Of a stretch of 64,000 nucleotides of DNA, positions 9,401 through 20,099 are shown in pieces. Origin of the DNA: Lutraria lutraria (taxonomy: Eukaryota > Mollusca > Bivalvia > Venerida > Mactridae). The notes beneath the pieces were generated by a model. That model was not told where the DNA came from. It saw nothing but the letters and a program-made list of their open reading frames with translations, and did not search any database. The translations under genes and the position numbers were made by a program. Numbering within the stretch: the first letter of the stretch is position 1; each line of letters starts with the position of its first letter. The stretch is from the NCBI GenBank assembly GCA_964023205.1, contig OZ026835.1, positions 36,191,380-36,255,379 of the forward strand, read 5' to 3'.

Positions 9401-11904
9401 GCGGGACATTTCGTAAATATTTTACAGGACTTTCATTAATTGATTTAGGCATTCAAATGATACCAATTTGATTTATATTTGAGACGCTTCAGTTCCAGGG
9501 CATGCCCCTTTAAACCTTTAACCCCTGGTCATTGGTTCAAAAGTGATCCATTTACAAATTGTACTCTACAGTCAGCTTGGCACACTGACTTACTGGTAAT
9601 TCCCTGACAGGTACCCATTAAATATATTTAAGTAGGGGAGGAGCGATGTAAGATAATTTTGTTGGCTCTTCAAATTTCTATCTGATAAGAGTTATTTTGA
9701 CCCCCAACTTTTAAGTCTAAGTGAGCACTCTTAGAGTTCTAAAGTTTTGTTATTTATTATAGGCTGTGATGTGGACTACCTCAAGCGGACCAACTGTCAG
9801 AGAAAAGTAAGGATATTTACATGTTGTTTGTTAATGACCTCTATCACCATTTTATTTTATTTCTGTTCTGAGGTATTGGAAGAAATAAGTAAAGTATTCA
9901 GTTAACTTGTAATGGTTGATTCAATATAATGAGCCTGTCTGAGTTTGGTATTGTATCACTTACTGCTGATGTTGTGTCTTAATAATACACAGTACAGAAT
10001 GTTCATATAAAGAGAAGAAAAGTTAAGTAGATAGTTGTTAAGAGGAAAAAAAACTTATCTGGTGTTTAAACTAAAGACACATTTGGTCATTCGGAGAGAG
10101 AAAATGCTAGAGAACTAGGCATTTATTTCCCTAGTCCGATTTCAAGAAGCTTTCCCAGGTTCATAATCATGCCCGGTGAAAAGCACAGATACTCGCCTCA
10201 CCTGTTTTGCTGTAATTTTCAAAATGTAAGTACTGGGCTCAGTAATTGGAAAACTTTAAATACTGTATTTTCATTTATTTTCGTTGGGCTCAATTTTCGT
10301 GGTTTTTACTAAAATGTCTATTTCGTGGGGACATAAATTCGTGGATTTTTATTTTTGAAACAAAATGCCTTATCTCTGCATTTAAATTCGAGGGGATTTG
10401 ATTTCGTGGATGAGCCGACCCACGAAATCCACGAAATTAAATACCCAACGAAAATTAATGATTCCACAGTACTCTCTTACTCCTTACACTTTAGATGGAC
10501 CTGATAGTCCCGATTCACAAAATAATCAAAATAGTGCCAACACGCCACAGACAAATGGTCATATGTCGAATGGTAGCGATCGAGAATCTTCACATAATCA
10601 TTCATCTGGTAAAGTTCTAAAATCCTCCAGCAAACACAAGAAGGGAAAGAATTTGAAGAGGAACAGGTATGTAAGTATTATTTGAATTATCTCCCTTTGA
10701 AAAGAATTGATAGATTTCTTTATTTTCAAAAAAAAACAAGCTAATTAAATAGTCTGATTTGGATCTCTTTTGTGGTATGAAAATAATTGAATAATACTTT
10801 AATTGGTGCCTAGGAGAAGGTAAGTAAATATTAATAATTAGTAAACTATGGTTTTGAATATGAATCTATATTACTTATTTTGTGAGGATGTAGAAGGTTT
10901 GGCCACGGCCAAGGTTAGTTGCTGGATTTGTAGCTCAGGTTAGATTCCCGGTCGCGGTAGGTTATGCCCTTTCATGAAAATTGGACAGCTCTGTTGCTTT
11001 TTCCTCCACCTGTGGAGAAGTTATCAGTTCCTTGTAAAAAGGATAATCTAGTACTGGTTAGGAAACAGTCCATGACAACTTGTTAGGTGAATCGGTGGCA
11101 GTATTTAACTTAAAAATTGTTGTAAAATGACATTTATCGCAAATAGATAAATTGTTTCTAACGTCACAATAAAAATCAAGTTGAAATCAGTATCTGCAGC
11201 TGTCCGAGCCTAGATGCCTGATAAGCCTTGTTTGTTAATCTTACAGACTTGATCTAAAAGTGAGAAGAGGAAAAGATGTAAGATTTTAAAATAACTTTGT
11301 GTGCACAATAATCCAAAATTTCAGCTTTAATTCTTTGGAATGTTTATAGTTTGGTTGTATAATCATTAGACAACAGTTATGAATCTTACTTGTCCAATCA
11401 ATTGGTAGTATTTCAATAATTCAGACTCTTTCCCTTAAAATCCATGCCAGTATTTTAGTCCCGGTCACAGCTGGTCAGACCCTTCTGTGAAAATTTGACA
11501 ATCAATTTAACTCCACATGTGGAGAAGTTGCTGGTTCTTATAGAAGGGTAAGTTAGTACTGGTTAGAATGCAGTCCAGGAAAACTGGTTAGGTGAATCGG
11601 CCACCGTATATAATTGAAAAATGGAGTTAAACCAAAATAAATAAAAAGATAGAGCAGTCCCAGAGAGAGAGGGGAGAAAAGATACAGAAGTTTCCAAATG
11701 GTTCTTCCTGGTTTGTTATCATGAAGGTGTAAACTACAGTCCTTCGCTCGGTAGTTGCGATGAGGACACTAAAAAAGTGTCCCTGAAATATTGATCAGCA
11801 GAGCCATGATTTAAACCCACAACCTTTTAGTCAGTAGTCCAGCATTTTACGACTAGGCCACTGTTCACCCCTTACTATTTTTATCATTTCAGGGAAATGA
11901 CTGA
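6362..11904 (+). CDS. MEAF6: MEAF6, chromatin modification-related subunit (NuA4/Eaf6 family), core exon not visible
   Basis: MEAF6/Eaf6 is a small scaffold subunit of the NuA4/TIP60, HBO1 and MOZ/MORF histone acetyltransferase complexes. Exon 1 encodes [20 protein letters not shown], matching human DTRRELAELVKRKQELA. A second exon encodes [20 protein letters not shown] and SKSSVTSAS, nearly identical to human [28 protein letters not shown] third gives a Ser/Asn/His-rich stretch ending [14 protein letters not shown], and a fourth gives [10 protein letters not shown] (human IDLKLNKKP). The highly conserved middle segment (human IYAFEGSYLEDTQ...GWDRYL) was not found. Exon 2 starts in phase 2, so an intervening exon is required; it most likely lies in the 200-N gap at 8004-8203. 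Exons seen: 6362-6439, (gap), 8419-8506 or -8510, possibly 9763-9806, 10495-10666, 11247-11277, 11893-11904. The junction after 8506 is unresolved. Confidence 0.85.
6978..7774. mobile_element. Candidate inverted-repeat element, GGTCCTAACTGCGCCA ends
   Basis: GGTCCTAACTGCGCCA at 6978-6993 is repeated in inverse orientation at 7759-7774. A second inverted copy sits at 7742-7756, and a diverged copy in the left orientation at 6782-6796. The interior has no convincing ORF. No clear target-site duplication was found, so the boundaries are tentative. It lies in MEAF6 intron 1. Confidence 0.4.
8004..8203. other. Assembly gap (200 N)
   Basis: There are exactly 200 undetermined bases, probably a placeholder length. 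The gap falls in the MEAF6 interval where the missing conserved core exon must lie. Confidence 0.99.
8419..8506 (+). CDS. MEAF6: MEAF6 internal coding exon ([12 protein letters not shown])
   Basis: The acceptor is ttattttcag. The exon enters in phase 2 (one base completes a codon) and then encodes [20 protein letters not shown] followed by SKSSVTSAS. The stronger donor (TTCG|gtaggt) ends it at 8506 in phase 0. A weaker donor four bases later (GTAG|gttcct, ending at 8510) gives phase 1, the only choice that joins in frame directly to the exon at 10495. Confidence 0.88.
8939..9509. mobile_element. Non-autonomous TTAA-flanked (piggyBac-like) element, copy 1
   Basis: Both ends carry the inverted repeat AGGGGCATGCCC(A/T)GGAACTG, and TTAA abuts each end (8935-8938 and 9510-9513), the target duplication expected of piggyBac-type insertion. 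The 571-bp interior has no transposase-sized ORF. It shares extended similarity with 13518-14009, including a 60-codon minus-strand frame at 9270-9452 that begins similarly in both copies ([13 protein letters not shown]). It lies between MEAF6 exons. Confidence 0.8.
9763..9806 (+). CDS. MEAF6: Candidate MEAF6 cassette exon (44 nt)
   Basis: A good acceptor (ttttgttatttattatag) and donor (gtaagg) frame 44 nt. In phase 0 it reads [15 protein letters not shown]; in phase 1 it reads [14 protein letters not shown]. Neither closely matches human AAVSALAGVQDQLIEKRE, although the position is right. Joining 8506 to this exon gives a frame that neither downstream acceptor can continue. Joining 8510 to it works only with an acceptor at 10470. 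It may be an alternative or non-coding exon. Confidence 0.35.
10261..10471. mobile_element. TA-flanked MITE (CTGT...ACAG), copy A
   Basis: The element starts TACTGT and ends ACAGTA, with subterminal inverted TTTTCGTTGGG / CCCAACGAAAA and repeated 'cgtgg' / 'ccacg' motifs giving a palindromic body. The same element occurs at 34999-35196. TA at both ends fits a Tc1/mariner-type target duplication. It ends 24 bp before the MEAF6 exon that starts at 10495. Confidence 0.85.
10495..10666 (+). CDS. MEAF6: MEAF6 Ser/Asn-rich coding exon
   Basis: The acceptor is a pyrimidine tract (tactctcttactcc...) ending ttag. The exon enters in phase 1 (AT completes a codon) and encodes [18 protein letters not shown] through [13 protein letters not shown], corresponding to human SPDFHNQENEPSQ...SSHKKRKNKNRHR. 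It leaves in phase 2 at gtatgt. An upstream AG at 10469 would also be open in frame but belongs to the MITE terminus. Confidence 0.85.
10890..11125 (+). mobile_element. tRNA-derived SINE, plus orientation
   Basis: A degraded tRNA-like head with a box-B-like 'aggttagattcccggtcgcgg' is followed by the body 'cctgtggagaagttatcagttcc...ggttaggaaacagtcc...gaatcgg'. The body is shared with copies at 11455, 13325, 16738 and 20815. It lies between MEAF6 exons. Confidence 0.65.
11247..11277 (+). CDS. MEAF6: MEAF6 coding exon [10 protein letters not shown]
   Basis: The acceptor is ttacag. Entry phase 2 completes an Arg codon, followed by [10 protein letters not shown] and the donor gtaaga in phase 0. 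Without splicing the frame continues V-R-F and stops at 11287-11289, so a retained-intron form would change only the last residues. Confidence 0.8.
11455..11625 (+). mobile_element. SINE body, 5' truncated
   Basis: It shares 'ccacatgtggagaagttgctggttctta...gttagaatgcagtccaggaaaactggttaggtgaatcgg' with the copies at 10890 and 20815 but lacks a complete tRNA-like head. Confidence 0.55.
11735..11870 (-). mobile_element. tRNA-derived SINE, minus orientation
   Basis: Read on the minus strand, a tRNA-like head ('cagtggcctagtcg', box-B-like 'gttgtgggtttaaatc') occupies the right end, followed by a body similar to 25395-25570. It lies just upstream of the last MEAF6 exon. Confidence 0.55.
11893..11904 (+). 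CDS. MEAF6: MEAF6 terminal coding segment and stop
   Basis: The acceptor is atttcag. In phase 0 the exon reads G-N-D and then TGA (11902-11904), followed by 3' UTR. Support is limited to splice signals and phase, because the segment is too short for a protein match. Confidence 0.6.
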   Translation, partial: GND

Positions 11905-12043
11905 TGGATGAGGAATGTATTATAATGGAAAACATCTCATGTAGTTACACGTTAAATATCAAAATCATGAACAAGGGAACGGAAGTAAGTGTGTCGTAGA
12001 GTTTGTAAGCATGATGCTTACATCTGATTGCTGAACTCTGTTT

Positions 12044-12081
12044 AATAAACATGGATACATTTTTCTGCGAGTGTCAATAAA
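12044..12081 (+). terminator. Candidate MEAF6 polyadenylation signals
   Basis: AATAAA occurs at 12044-12049 and again at 12076-12081, 140-180 bp after the predicted stop codon. The site is inferred from position only. Confidence 0.4.
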
Positions 12082-13324
12082 TTAGTAATGTGAATTAAAA
12101 CGGAACAGAACAGAATTGAACAGTTAACATTTCCAGCATGAGACGCTGATATGTGGAGGGTCTATTGAGATCTTATTGTATTGTTTAACAGTTGTTTTTG
12201 TGTTTTTACTTTTTTATGTGTTAATTAATTAAATATGCTATTGGATGGCCTGTGTTTTGTTTCGTTGAAATTGCTCTGTATTCTTGGAACTATTTGAATC
12301 ATGATAAAATTTAAATTTAGATGACTTCTCACTTTATAACTTGTTCAGTCAAAATATTTGTAAGTAAGGAAATTTTGCTACAAAGTGGTATCTCAAATGC
12401 TTAAGCCTGAAATTCAATTTTTTTAAGGTCCAGAAAGGTCATTTTTCTAAATCACACAAATACTGTGACAAATTTGGGAGTGGGATACCTCTTACCTGAT
12501 TAGTTGGTCAGATGATGACAATATTAGTAATTTAGCTTTTTAATATTTTCATGCCAAATTTTTTACCCCCTGTTGAAGACTAGTTTCCTTGGCATTTTGA
12601 GTTGGGCTTGATTTTCACTCTTTGTGTGTCTAATATAACTTTAATGGTTTAAACCTTCTGCAGTGGCTTAAAGGTGTTTTCACTCAAAAAATTTTACCAC
12701 TTTCAGTAATTGCCCACAAAAGCATGCATAGTATTGATATATAACTGGCTTGTATTAAAAGTCAAGATAATTTTCTTGCTAATGCTAACCCATTTCACAG
12801 GGGTGTGATTTTTCCACAGATTGGGGGATTTCCGTGGTTTTGATCACTGGGGGCCCTACTGGTTCAATGAATTTGATTTTCCTCTTCTCATCCCACTAAT
12901 CGTGCCCTCGGCATCAGTAATGCCCAGGTTTTGGATACAATGTTAAGTGCAGATTAAATAGTTGTAACTCTGTATGTTGCACATCTTTTGATGAATTATT
13001 ATGATTATTACTATCAATTGCTTGTAAAAATCACAAATGATGAATCACAAATCAATGTATCAGTGGTTTAATTATTTCAAGACTTCTAAGTTTTGCTTTT
13101 GATTCTCAAAATACTTGTGCATGGTAAGCATTTCTTTCCAGAGGATATGCAAAATGCACATCAACTACCTTTTAATACAAGTGAAGGAATAATTCTTTGC
13201 CATTGGTTAATTATTTTTTAATATGCTCAAAATCAACCAATAGAATACTTAAATTTTAGACCAATAATCTAACTTGATATAAAGATTTTGAGAGTTCAGC
13301 CTCACTTTATGTTCTTGCTTAGAC

Positions 13325-13505
13325 CATTGAGGTTGTTGTCTAGTGGTTAGTGCACTAGGTTTGTATTCAGGGTTTCCTGGTTTGAATCCTGATAGTGACA
13401 AAAATGTTACATTTTATTCCATATATGGAGAAGTGGCCAAACTCTTGTCTTCTCATTGTCTTCTCCTTTTTCCTTTAAAAAAGCCCAAGTGGTTGAAGTG
13501 GCACA
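13325..13505 (+). mobile_element. tRNA-derived SINE, plus orientation
   Basis: The head 'gtctagtggttagtgcactagg...tttcctggtttgaatcctg' has recognisable box A and box B positions. The body is interrupted by the TTAA element that starts at 13518. Confidence 0.65.
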
Positions 13506-13517
13506 TCCTTATTTTAA

Positions 13518-14009
13518 AGGGGCATGCCCAGGAACTGCTGTGTCTTGCTTTTCATACACCAAAAATGCGTTTATCACTTGTAAAACCAATTATTACCGAA
13601 ATGTGCGTTAAAAAATTACCCTATAACGCGCGCGTCGGTATTTGTATGTCGGTTTGAATAAAAGACTGTCAGCCTTTTATTAACAACAACGATATTTCTG
13701 ATTCGTCTGAGAGCTTAACTGAGCATGTGCGCTGCCTTTCAAGCAGCAAAACAATGATATTTACCTATATTTGATCGATAGATAAGCTTTGTAGCAAAAG
13801 TCAACATAATATGAGCAATACTTACCATGTTTTCGGTTTTTGACAGATCCCGAAAGGGTCAAGTTTGGTAAATCTTGAAATGTGTATTTTGAGTAAACTA
13901 GCGGGATATTTCGTAAATATTTTACAGGGCTTTCATTAATTGATTTATGCATTAAAATAATACCAATTTGATTGCTATTCGAGACGCTTCAGTTCCAGGG
14001 CATGCCCCT
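13518..14009. mobile_element. Non-autonomous TTAA-flanked (piggyBac-like) element, copy 2
   Basis: The terminal inverted repeats AGGGGCATGCCCAGGAACTG and flanking TTAA (13514-13517, 14010-14013) are the same as in copy 1 at 8939-9509. It is about 80 bp shorter because of an internal deletion around 13825-13865. No transposase is present. It is inserted at the 3' side of a SINE. Confidence 0.8.
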
Positions 14010-14881
14010 TTAAATACATGTATTAAAATAACTTTAATAGTCAGTTTATCTTACACCAGGACATGATTGAGTAAAAATAGGTCATCATTCATTTGTAGTA
14101 AGTGTGCTTAAAACTATGGTGACATTTTCTTGTTTTTAACTATACAATGCAGTTTATTATAATATTTCATTGTTAGTTTAGTGTTAGAATAGGGACAATT
14201 ATTCCTCCATTTACTGCATCATAAAGTATACAAACATGATATGATATTGAATATTTGTGAGATCACCTGTTCATACTATATGTAGGTAGCAATTATCTGA
14301 TGATCAATTTGTTTAAGGTTTTCAGATCGTAATACTGTATTTTTCTGACATATCTGCTCAAAGCTACACACAAATATTAATATTACAACAAATGTAGTAC
14401 TGCCCAATTATCATCATGCTTTAATAATTACCTCAGATACATCATTTTTACGACACATTTTTTAATGTTTGTAAGAGTTGTTGCCCTTGTTGAAAAAAAA
14501 AATCTTATTTCTGAAGATATTGCACTGTGACCTATATTTATCTTCATTAACTTTGATTGATACTGTGTTTTTGCATTTAATGAGTCTTCATTGAAATGGA
14601 TCTTCCCTTTTCTTTAATCTTTGAAAATTGGCTACTCCCATAGACTTTAATGCAAATTTAAAAGGACTATAACTCAACGAAGTGTCATCATTTTTGAAAA
14701 ATATCACAGTAAATCATTTTCTACCATGGAAACCTATAAATTTTTTTAAACATTTTGAAAATCTGTCCACCCCATTTTGAGATAATAATTTTGGGTATTG
14801 GGATCTGAAATCCTTAATATAAATCATCCTACAACAGTAAGTTGTATCATTTCATGTAGCTTATATTTTTCTACTTCGTGT

Positions 14882-15061
14882 TACAGTCACACCTGTGTAA
14901 GCAGCCACCTCCGAATAAAGGACCCCCTGTGAATAAAGGTCATTCTTTAAAAAAACCATGGAATATTTAGAGCAAAATGACCTCTGAATAAAGGCCATCT
15001 GTCAATAAAGGCCACATTATGTCTTTCCAAAGAATGGCCTTTATTTACAGGTTTGCCTGTA
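14882..15061. mobile_element. TA-flanked palindromic MITE, CAGTCA(A/C)ACCTGTG family
   Basis: The left end is TACAGTCACACCTGTG, the right end resembles CAGGTTTGCCTGTA, and 'aataaaggcc' / 'ggcctttatt' repeats occur inside. Related copies lie at 17867, 19156, 22177, 35995 and 43478. Confidence 0.7.
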
Positions 15062-15775
15062 TTTGTCAATGAAGTTGTACTAGTGTTTTTATATCAAACA
15101 CTGTTTTGAGAAGTTTTTAAACACATGTTTATATACTAGTAGCTAATACACCATAACTTCAGCCTCTAGCCTAGTGTCCAAAACATGCTAAAATTGTTTT
15201 GGCCACCCAAATTTTTCATATTAAAGAAAAAATAAAATATTGGAATTTTAAAATGTCGAACAACCAGTTTCATACGTGTGAGAGTTTATCTACTGTTCAT
15301 TAGTTTACCCAACAATCTGTGAAATGCTTGTATTTGTTTACAGTCAAGGCATAATTGTCCCAAAGTTAAGTATGTGAGCATGTGTTTGTGTTACTTAAAA
15401 CACTGCTAAATATTTTAGTCTTTCTTTTGTGGACAATTAAGTTGTACTTATTTATGTTAGTCATCTTTATAACTATATTACTACCATTGTATGTAATATG
15501 TTAATTTATTCATGCATGTAATAATTGTAAATTATCTTCCTGCAAAACATTCATTTTTTGAACAATAAATATTTAAAAAAAACATTGGTATTTTTTTTCT
15601 TAGTATGTTGATTTAATGGTTTAAAGTGTAGCATCCTATGTTACATTGTCTATTTATAGCCTTAACCATCGTATAGGTGGTTTTCTGTTTATCAAAACAG
15701 ATAGATTGGCCCAAACTGACTAGCCTTCTCATCTAGCAACCTGTTTATGTCATCTACCATCTACACGTGACTACG

Positions 15776-16670
15776 GTAGGCTAGCGCTAGCCAAAAATTC
15801 TTAGTAGCCAGACATTTAATCGTCTGGCTATTATCCCGGATTTCTTAATAGTCAGATCAGCATTTAATTAACCAAAAGCAAAATGTTGGGCATGTCAACC
15901 AAGACTTGTTGGTATACATGTATACAGCTAGTTATAGTTTTCTCTGCATTTATCAAATCAGGTCACATTAGCTAATTATTAGACCAGTTCAATTACCATG
16001 AAATATGGCTTTATGTGCCTGTTAGTGCACTGACACTTTCCATGGTATTTTCTGGACTTTATGGGCAATGTAGTCACTTGGTTTATTTATGTTTTGACAT
16101 GCTGCAACTATTTAGATGTTGCTTTTATATGTACTCTATCAGACACGAGTCTTTGACATACTTAAATAACAGCAAAGTAATTGATATTATCTAGATGCAT
16201 TGGCTATCTAGGCATGAGTTCAAATCACATTTTATTGCTCAGATTTTGTCTTGAAACAAATCTATACACCCAAATTCATATATCAACATGACTATCAATT
16301 ATTTGTGAGTTGTGTTGTTTGGTACGAAAAGGAGATGAATCTCTTTCACAAAATTGCAGATGGTAACTTCAGTTGTTTGGCTCTTACACTTTTTACTTTG
16401 TTGAGCTGCAATATTATTATGAATGACCGCCTGGGGCAATTAAAATTGGTGTTGACAGATGTAAACAATCGACATGCATCGTTTGTCACACATATTACTG
16501 CTGTCTGCAGTGTAAAAGTGCGTATTTGAGATTATCAAGGCCTGTTAGAATCGCCAAATAGCAAATTGTCTGGCGATTTTTGTTGCCCATTTGAGAATTT
16601 TAACTCGCCAGATTCGACTTTGACTCGCCAATAGCGATTTGGCGATCGGCTAGCGCTAGCCTAGCTACCC
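15776..16670. mobile_element. Candidate inverted-repeat element, TAGGCTAGCGCTAGCC ends
   Basis: TAGGCTAGCGCTAGCC at the left is repeated in inverse orientation as GGCTAGCGCTAGCCTA at the right. Smaller hairpins built on TAGCCAGAC/GTCTGGCTA and TCGCCA/TGGCGA lie just inside each end. A 92-codon plus-strand ORF (16251-16529) lies within but has no recognisable motif. No target duplication was identified. Confidence 0.4.
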
Positions 16671-16737
16671 CATATGGCCATCTTGGTTACCCACATAGCA
16701 ACCAAATTACCTATCTTCATGTACGTGCAAGACCTTA

Positions 16738-16935
16738 TTGAGCCTGTTCACTTGGTAGAGTGTTAGTTTTACAGACCTCAAACTTGCATATTTGAATCAT
16801 GTGCACAGTACATGCTATAAAGAGCAATGTGCTTCAAGACGTCACTTCTATAAGTCTGCTGATTGCACACATGGAGAAGCTGATACTTGCTTGCAGGGAA
16901 CAAAAGTTATTACTAGGTTAAATACCCAATACTAA
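16738..16935 (+). mobile_element. tRNA-derived SINE, degenerate
   Basis: The head 'gttcacttggtagagtgttagttttacagacctcaaacttgcatatttgaatc' retains the tRNA-like promoter layout. The body 'cacacatggagaagctgatacttgcttg' matches the other SINE copies. Confidence 0.55.
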
Positions 16936-17332
16936 ATACATACAACCTTATTTTTAACTTTTTATTGTACTTGGGTATGAATTTTATCACATACAAACAA
17001 ATATTCTACCAATAATAGGACTCTCAGATTTAGCCATACAAACTTTAAGTTATCGAGATTTTGGCAGTCTGGTTTGTGATATTTAGACACCAAGGAAAAC
17101 GTCTATGTTCTACAGAGGTAGAAGTTTCATAGTCTATAAAATGACAACTTCAGTTTTGATAAATATTCATCTGACGATATCAGTTATATTGTCCACCTAG
17201 GTTTGTATCACACAAATAATGACACGATGTGTTTTATTTCTAGATAGACTAGTTAATAGACTGGATCTATGATTGCATGAGTCTTGCAATTAATACTAGT
17301 AACTTGTTAAGATATTTGCTAATACCCCAGTC

Positions 17333-17470
17333 CACAGGTACTTGACACAATTTTTTACCATATTTTGGCCGTATAGGCTAGTTATATATAATAAAATAAG
17401 TATTATAGTAAAATATTATATATAAGTAGCTTATACGGCCAAAATATGGTAAGAATGTTAAGTACCTGTG
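17333..17470. mobile_element. hAT-like palindromic MITE with 8-bp target duplication
   Basis: The two halves are near-perfect inverted copies starting CACAGGTACTTGAC and ending TTAAGTACCTGTG. CCCCAGTC occurs directly at both flanks (17325-17332 and 17471-17478). An 8-bp duplication is the hAT hallmark. At 138 bp the element cannot code. Confidence 0.85.
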
Positions 17471-17866
17471 CCCCAGTCCTTTCGGGCTCTCGTTAAGTTC
17501 ACGTTTTAAATAACGACAAGCGTGATAAAACGTAATCACAAACGTATGGTGCTTAAATATCGCGAAAAAGATCAAATTATAAAAGTGAAGGTACAACATG
17601 GCTTCTTTTTATTATAATTTATTATAATCCGTTCGCGCACTAACTCTAATAAGAATAAGGCACTACTCAAACAAAGTTACCGCCCATTTTATCATCTCAC
17701 TGATAAACATTTAGTTGAGTAAAGATGATGAAAATAAATGTCGAAATTAATGAGTAATGTAATAAAAGCAATCGTTTTCATAGTGTTAAAATATTTTGAT
17801 TGTAAGCAATGCATCAAGAATCAAGATAAACATCAAAATACCACAAAATGGTTATAAAACAATATA

Positions 17867-18048
17867 TAACCTGTAGACAAAGTCCACCCTTAGGAAAAAC
17901 ATGATGTGGCCTTTATTGTCAGGTAGCCTTTATCCAGATGTCTTTTTGTTCTAAATAAAATAGTGAGTGATGTTTCTATTAAAACGGCCTATATTCGTAG
18001 GTTGGCATTTATTCAGAGGTGGCCGTTACAACAGGCTTGACTATATAG
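17867..18048. mobile_element. Palindromic MITE, CAGTCAAACCTGT family (diverged)
   Basis: It carries 'ataacctgtagac', 'atgtggcctttattg', 'ggtggccgtt' and 'acaggcttgactata', the same order of motifs as in the copy at 43478 but with many substitutions. Confidence 0.6.
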
Positions 18049-19155
18049 TTGATGCTAAAACCAATCTTACACATTAGCCGACCCATAAAAAAACAACAAT
18101 CACTTCACTTGTCAGACAACAAGAACAACAACAATGAAAAACATAATTATAGTTATTTGTCGAAAACCAGGGGGTGAACATTAAAAGCTTATAATATTAT
18201 TCTGTACAAAATACATGTATAGTAATTAATACGTGCGTCTTTATTCACTGCAAATTGAATGACGGAGTACATGTAGTTGTTATTAATCACAATAATGTGC
18301 ATTAATGTATTTATTTATTTTATTTTCACTGTAGTTACATATGTATACAATGTACATGTATGTATATTTATCAAGTATAATAACCTTGACGTATGGCTTT
18401 GAACTGATTAAAGCTATCAATGACACAGCACATGTGTTTATGTTGTGGTATTAATCTAGATCATATCATGAGACGCTTTTGAGACGTGGATTAATTTGCT
18501 ATAATTAAAGACATTGAACAGCTACTATATAAGTGACCCCCCCCCCCAAATCCACATGTGGTCTAATCTCTTGTATTATTGCCCCTAATTAGATAAAACC
18601 AGTCTGGTCACGGTCTGTAGACTTGACACCTAGTCAAAAAGTGGGATAATAAATTTTATTGATTTACAGTGATAATAAGTTTATGACTAAATTGCTTTTG
18701 TTTTTATAAGCATGGAGTAACAGATTATGTAAACAGGTGCTAGTCTATCAATGACCCTATCTGTTTTATTACCCCCTTCTGTGGAATTAGGGGACTTTCT
18801 GGTCCATAAGTCAAAGCCTCGCATTCCTGGTTTAATGTCTTTAAATATTAAATTAGAGTAGCCGTTTTATAAAAAAAACCATCCATATCAATGAAAACTC
18901 TTGCTAAAAAGAAAGCAATACTGACTACAGACTTTTTCTTCTATTTTTCGTCAAGGGCAACAACTCCTACAAAAGTTTAATAATGTGTCGTAAAATGAAT
19001 TGAATTATCCTAGGTAATTATCAAAGAAATAATGATAATTGGACAATACTGTTTAAAATTTTATTATTAACAGTTTCGTGTAGCATTTAGCAGATACGTC
19101 AGTAAAGTACAATACAAAATGTTTAGGTATGTAATGCATTCACAGTACAGTTTGT

Positions 19156-19252
19156 GCAGCCGAACCTATGAACAAAGGCCACGTACCCTTGCTAGGAAAA
19201 GACAAAATCGGATTTATGGACAAGTGGCCTTTATTCTGAGGTCGGCTAAACA
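19156..19252. mobile_element. Fragment of CAGTCAAACCTGT-family MITE
   Basis: It contains 'gcagccgaacctatgaacaaaggcc' and 'aagtggcctttattctgaggtcggc', corresponding to the two arms of the family with the centre reduced. Confidence 0.5.
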
Positions 19253-20099
19253 ATTAAGAACGTGTATCTAAGCATGTTTGTACTTTTGTCATTTGTCGCT
19301 CATTTTTATATGTAACGCACCAAGGCCATATGTGTTAATGTACGTGTCCCTCGTATATAATTTTATATCAGTCAGCTAGTGCATTCAACACTCGTAAGAT
19401 GGATGGACTGATAAGTCGTCATAAGTGTTGAATACTCTCATCGGAGTTTTGTGTCACATATGTAACACGCAAGTTTATATAAATGCAAGTATGACAATAT
19501 ATCTGCCGTCTTACCTGTACAGTTTTCGTTCTTTTTTACAATAAATGTTCCAAAAACAGAAAAAGACTTAACACCTGTTCAGACATTTTGAAATAACAAA
19601 TTAACATAAAAAGTATGCTTCATGTTTCAACCACACATTTATTTATGCAATACATCCCTCGGGAGCACATAGCATATGCAAAGCATGATAAATACAATAA
19701 AATTATACTCAGAAGATACGACAGTTTAGTACAATTCATATATTAAGACAAACTTATTGTTATAGAGTCGTATAGCATGGTACAATATATTTCAGATATT
19801 CACCAAACACATTAACATATAATAGATAATGCTTCGGTGCATTTTATTACAAGTTATGTTTTTAACAGTGCGTGTACACCAAGTCGATATATTGTTTCGT
19901 AATTATACTTATCTCGTTCAGAAATGATGCAATTGCCTTCAAACGACATTGAATCTATTTCGGACTTATACATTGCCTTTTAAAATCTCTATCATAATTG
20001 TTTTTAGATAAGAATGTTGTTGTTGTAACTGAACGAATTTAGTTCATCTAAACATTCATTATAATATATATATCTTCCAAATAAACAAGGCGGACCAGA

